Assembly (NCBI GenBank): GCA_035294085.1
Contig: DATGLP010000014.1
Span: 61,632 to 125,631 of the forward strand
Source: Acidimicrobiales bacterium
GTDB lineage: Bacteria > Actinomycetota > Acidimicrobiia > Acidimicrobiales > Bog-793
DNA length: 64,000 nt
Direction: 5' to 3'
Shown: positions 60,370 to 64,000 of the stretch, piece by piece
How positions within the stretch are numbered: the stretch's first letter is position 1
How the letters are laid out: every line of letters starts with the position of its first letter
Notes under the pieces: model-generated
Databases searched by the model: none
What the model was told of the DNA's origin: nothing
The model's input: the letters and a program-made list of their open reading frames with translations, nothing else
Program-made: the position numbers and the translations under genes

Positions 60370-61641
60370 GTGGCGTCCGTCGAAGGCCTGCGTTGCCGTG
60401 AGTGCGGGCGCCGCTACCCTGCCGAGGCGCTCCACGCCTGCGAGTTCTGCTTCGGCCCGCTCGAGGTCGTCTACGACTACGAGGCGCTGAGGACGCAGGT
60501 GAGCCGCGAGGCGATCGCGGCGGGGCCGCCGACGATCTGGCGCTACGCCCCGCTGCTGCCGGTCGACGGGGGCGATCCCGTCGAGCTCGGCGCCGGCTTC
60601 ACGCCCCTCGTGCGCGCGCAGCGCCTCGGCGCGGAGCTCGGCCTGCGCGAGCTGTACGTGAAGGACGACACGCGCAACCCGACCGGCTCGTTCAAGGATC
60701 GCGTCGTCTCGGTCGCGCTGACGAAGGCTCGCCAGCTCGGCTTCAAGGTCGCGGCCTGCGCCTCGACCGGCAACCTCGCGAACTCCGTCGCCGCGCACGC
60801 GGCGCGCGCCGGGATGGAGGCCTACGTCTTCATCCCGAGCGACCTCGAGCAGGTCAAGGTCGCGGCGACCGCCGTCTTCGGCGCCTCGGTCATCGCCGTC
60901 CAGGGGACCTACGACGACGTCAACCGCCTGTGCGCCGAGCTCGCGAGCGAGCGCGGCGACTGGGCGTTCACGAACATCAACGTCCGCCCCTACTACGCAG
61001 AGGGATCGAAGACGCTCGCCTTCGAGGTCGCCGAGCAGCTCGGCTGGCGTGCCCCGGACCACGTCGTCGTGCCGATCGCCTCGGGCAGCCAGATGACGAA
61101 GGTCCACAAGGGATTCCGCGAGCTGGAGCTCCTCGGCCTGATCGAGGGCGGCGAAGCGGTGCGCATCTCGGGCGCGCAGGCCGAGGGGTGCGCGCCGGTC
61201 GCGCGGGCCTTCGCCGAGGGCAGCGACCAGGTGCGACCGGTGCGGCCGGCGACGATCGCGAAGTCGCTCGCCATCGGCAACCCTGCCGACGGCTACTACG
61301 CGCTCGAGGTGGCGCGCACGACGAGCGGCACGATCGCAGCGGTCTCCGACGACGAGATCCTCGAGGGCATCCGCCTCCTCGCCCGCACGGAGGGCATCTT
61401 CGCGGAGACCGCCGGCGGGGTGACGATCGCCACGCTCGCGAAGCTCGCCGCGAGCGGCGCCGTCCGGCCGGACGAGCGCGTCGTCGCCTTCGTCACCGGC
61501 AACGGCCTCAAGACGGTCGAGGCGCTCGGCGCGACGGTCGGTCCGAGCGCGGTGATCCAGCCCACCCTCGAGGCCTTCGCGGCGTTCGAGCAGAGCCTCG
61601 ACGTCGACCTCGACCACGACCACGACAAGGAGAAGCGATGA
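60370..61641 (+). CDS. metM: threonine-synthase-family PLP enzyme, probable MetM-type homocysteine synthase
   Basis: A 423-residue fold-type II PLP protein. An N-terminal zinc ribbon (C9/C12, C24/C27) is followed by the catalytic domain with PLP Lys109 in [11 protein letters not shown] and the phosphate loop ASTGNLANS. By homology alone it would be called threonine synthase. Context says otherwise: a SAM riboswitch controls it, a GG-ending sulfur carrier overlaps its 3' end (ATGA), and an ordinary ThrC is in the hom operon. I recall Streptomyces MetM, a threonine synthase homologue that makes homocysteine from O-phosphohomoserine with thiocarboxylated MetO. The tail is His/Asp-rich ([11 protein letters not shown]). 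Threonine synthase remains the fallback call. Confidence 0.8.
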   Translation: MASVEGLRCRECGRRYPAEALHACEFCFGPLEVVYDYEALRTQVSREAIAAGPPTIWRYAPLLPVDGGDPVELGAGFTPLVRAQRLGAELGLRELYVKDDTRNPTGSFKDRVVSVALTKARQLGFKVAACASTGNLANSVAAHAARAGMEAYVFIPSDLEQVKVAATAVFGASVIAVQGTYDDVNRLCAELASERGDWAFTNINVRPYYAEGSKTLAFEVAEQLGWRAPDHVVVPIASGSQMTKVHKGFRELELLGLIEGGEAVRISGAQAEGCAPVARAFAEGSDQVRPVRPATIAKSLAIGNPADGYYALEVARTTSGTIAAVSDDEILEGIRLLARTEGIFAETAGGVTIATLAKLAASGAVRPDERVVAFVTGNGLKTVEALGATVGPSAVIQPTLEAFAAFEQSLDVDLDHDHDKEKR

Positions 61642-61913
61642 CCGTCACGGTCCGGATCCCCACCCAGCTGCGCTCGCTGACGGGCGGGGAGGGGGAGGTC
61701 GCCGTCGAGGCGTCGACGGTCGGCGAGGCGCTCGCCGCGCTCGACGCCGCCCACCCGGGGATCGCCGAGCGCCTTCTCGACGAGACCGGCTCGCTCCGGC
61801 GCTTCGTGAACGTCTTCCTCGCCGAGGAGGACGTTCGCTTCCTCGACGGCCTCGACACCCCGGTGCGGGACGGCCAGACGCTCTCGGTGGTCCCCGCCGT
61901 CGCCGGGGGCTGA
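61638..61913 (+). CDS. metO: MoaD/ThiS-family sulfur-carrier protein (MetO-like)
   Basis: A 91-residue ubiquitin-fold protein with the MoaD/ThiS pattern: an N-terminal strand ([15 protein letters not shown]), a helix ([15 protein letters not shown]) and a C-terminal ending VAGG. The terminal Gly-Gly is exposed with nothing after it, so it could be adenylated and turned into a thiocarboxylate without proteolysis. ATG 61638 overlaps the metM stop. The activating E1-like enzyme is not in this window. Confidence 0.87.
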   Translation: MTVTVRIPTQLRSLTGGEGEVAVEASTVGEALAALDAAHPGIAERLLDETGSLRRFVNVFLAEEDVRFLDGLDTPVRDGQTLSVVPAVAGG

Positions 61914-61926
61914 CCGACCCGTCGGC

Positions 61927-61950
61927 GCCGGGCAGGGTTGCGCGCCCGGC
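61927..61950 (+). terminator. hairpin after metO
   Basis: A 7-bp stem (GCCGGGC at 61927-61933 with GCCCGGC at 61944-61950) and a 10-base loop, between metO and the CIRCE element. It would separate the methionine transcript from groEL. No U-tract. Confidence 0.45.
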
Positions 61951-61967
61951 GGCTGCGTGGTTTGCTA

Positions 61968-63670
<1,703 letters not shown>

Positions 63671-63699
63671 CCGCCACGGGCGCGCACGGGGTCGTCGGA

Positions 63700-63739
63700 C
63701 CGCCGGCGAGGACGGGCGAGCGCCCCTCCTCGCCGGCGG
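63700..63739 (+). terminator. strong hairpin after groEL
   Basis: A 13-bp perfect stem (63700-63712 with 63727-63739), one C-C mismatch, then a further 4-bp GGGC/GCCC stem closed by GAGC. It is the best hairpin in the window and lies 30 bases after the groEL stop, before the next gene. No U-tract follows. Confidence 0.65.
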
Positions 63740-63764
63740 CGTCGTCCTGGCCTAGCCTGCAGCG

Positions 63765-64000
63765 ATGATCGAGGCGCCGTTCCGCCAGGTCGTGCCGCGG
63801 CCGGACGGCGCCGTCGTGCGGCACGCGCCGCCGTGGCGCGGCGGCGCCGGCCTCGCCGAGCCCGTGCTCCCGGCGCTGCGTGCCGTCCTCCGGGCGCGCG
63901 CGCCGAGCGGCGCGCGCGCGGGCGTCCTCGTTCCCCTCCTCGAGCGCCCGAGCGGACTCGCCACGCTCCTCACGCGCCGTGCCGCGTCGCTGCGCTCGGA
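63765..64000 (+). CDS. Nudix hydrolase, N-terminal part (truncated by the window end)
   Basis: ATG 63765 opens a frame that continues past the window edge; 78 complete codons are seen. The sequence has an Ala/Pro-rich start and then a strand AGVLVPLLERPSGLATLLTRRAASLRS, typical (in its core VPLLER...LLTRRA) of YeaB/CoA-pyrophosphatase-like Nudix proteins just before the Nudix box. The catalytic box itself would lie beyond position 64000, so the call is partial. Confidence 0.7.
   Translation, partial: MIEAPFRQVVPRPDGAVVRHAPPWRGGAGLAEPVLPALRAVLRARAPSGARAGVLVPLLERPSGLATLLTRRAASLRS

Noticed and set aside
60370..61641. Calling this gene simply a second threonine synthase
   Set aside because: Possible by homology, but SAM control, the coupled sulfur carrier and a separate thrC in the hom operon all argue for a methionine role.

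Overview
The window is high-GC throughout, uses GTG/TTG starts freely and packs its genes into overlapping (ATGA/GTGA) operons. Gene order (argS-lysA-hom-thrC-rho-rpmE-prfA-prmC-tsaC, then wecA-atpZ/I-atpBEFFHAGDC) is the classic actinobacterial backbone known from Mycobacterium. That order, the DUF3263 protein, the two-b-subunit ATP synthase, Asp-type MurA and CIRCE-controlled groEL point to a chromosome of a high-GC actinobacterium. A lineage such as Acidimicrobiia is possible but not provable from this sequence alone. No IS element, prophage or CRISPR array is visible.

Layout. 1-7.4 kb: small membrane protein, galT, maltokinase and trehalose synthase, murA, glpX and a minimal nucleotidyltransferase. 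7.4-9.3 kb: a stretch without a convincing gene, then a divergent TetR regulator/cupin pair. 9.3-21.5 kb (minus strand): rpiB-glyA-wecA followed by the complete F1Fo ATP synthase operon, ending in a 2H-phosphoesterase/GNAT fusion. The delta subunit has a duplicated N-domain but is not fused to b. 21.7-28.3 kb: an ABC-2 exporter and an ECF sigma/anti-sigma pair linked to a CcdA-type protein, a SCO-TlpA fusion and CtaG; this block interrupts the conserved backbone. 28.4-38.6 kb (minus): translation/termination and aspartate-family genes, with thrB missing from its usual place. 38.6-44.1 kb: tRNA-Arg(CCG), a decayed HicA toxin, katG with a Fur/PerR-like operator, and two unrecognised genes. 44.6-52.8 kb: a kdp potassium system with a micro-ORF before kdpF, an embedded OB-fold gene, and KdpD split into two genes on opposite strands. 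52.8-60 kb: ABC ATPase, acnA, ccdA, DUF3263 protein and otsB/otsA. 60.2-64 kb: SAM riboswitch, metM/metO-like pair, groEL and the start of a Nudix gene.

How the parts work together. Trehalose can be made from maltose (TreS, with Mak feeding maltose-1-phosphate) and from UDP-glucose (OtsA/OtsB). Hom leads to the homoserine branch, and the window carries two threonine-synthase-fold enzymes. One (33.2 kb) is an ordinary ThrC in the hom operon. The other (60.4 kb) sits behind a SAM aptamer and in front of a GG-terminated sulfur-carrier protein, so it is best read as a homocysteine synthase drawing O-phosphohomoserine and a protein thiocarboxylate into methionine synthesis. This riboswitch-controlled pair is the most interesting system in the window.
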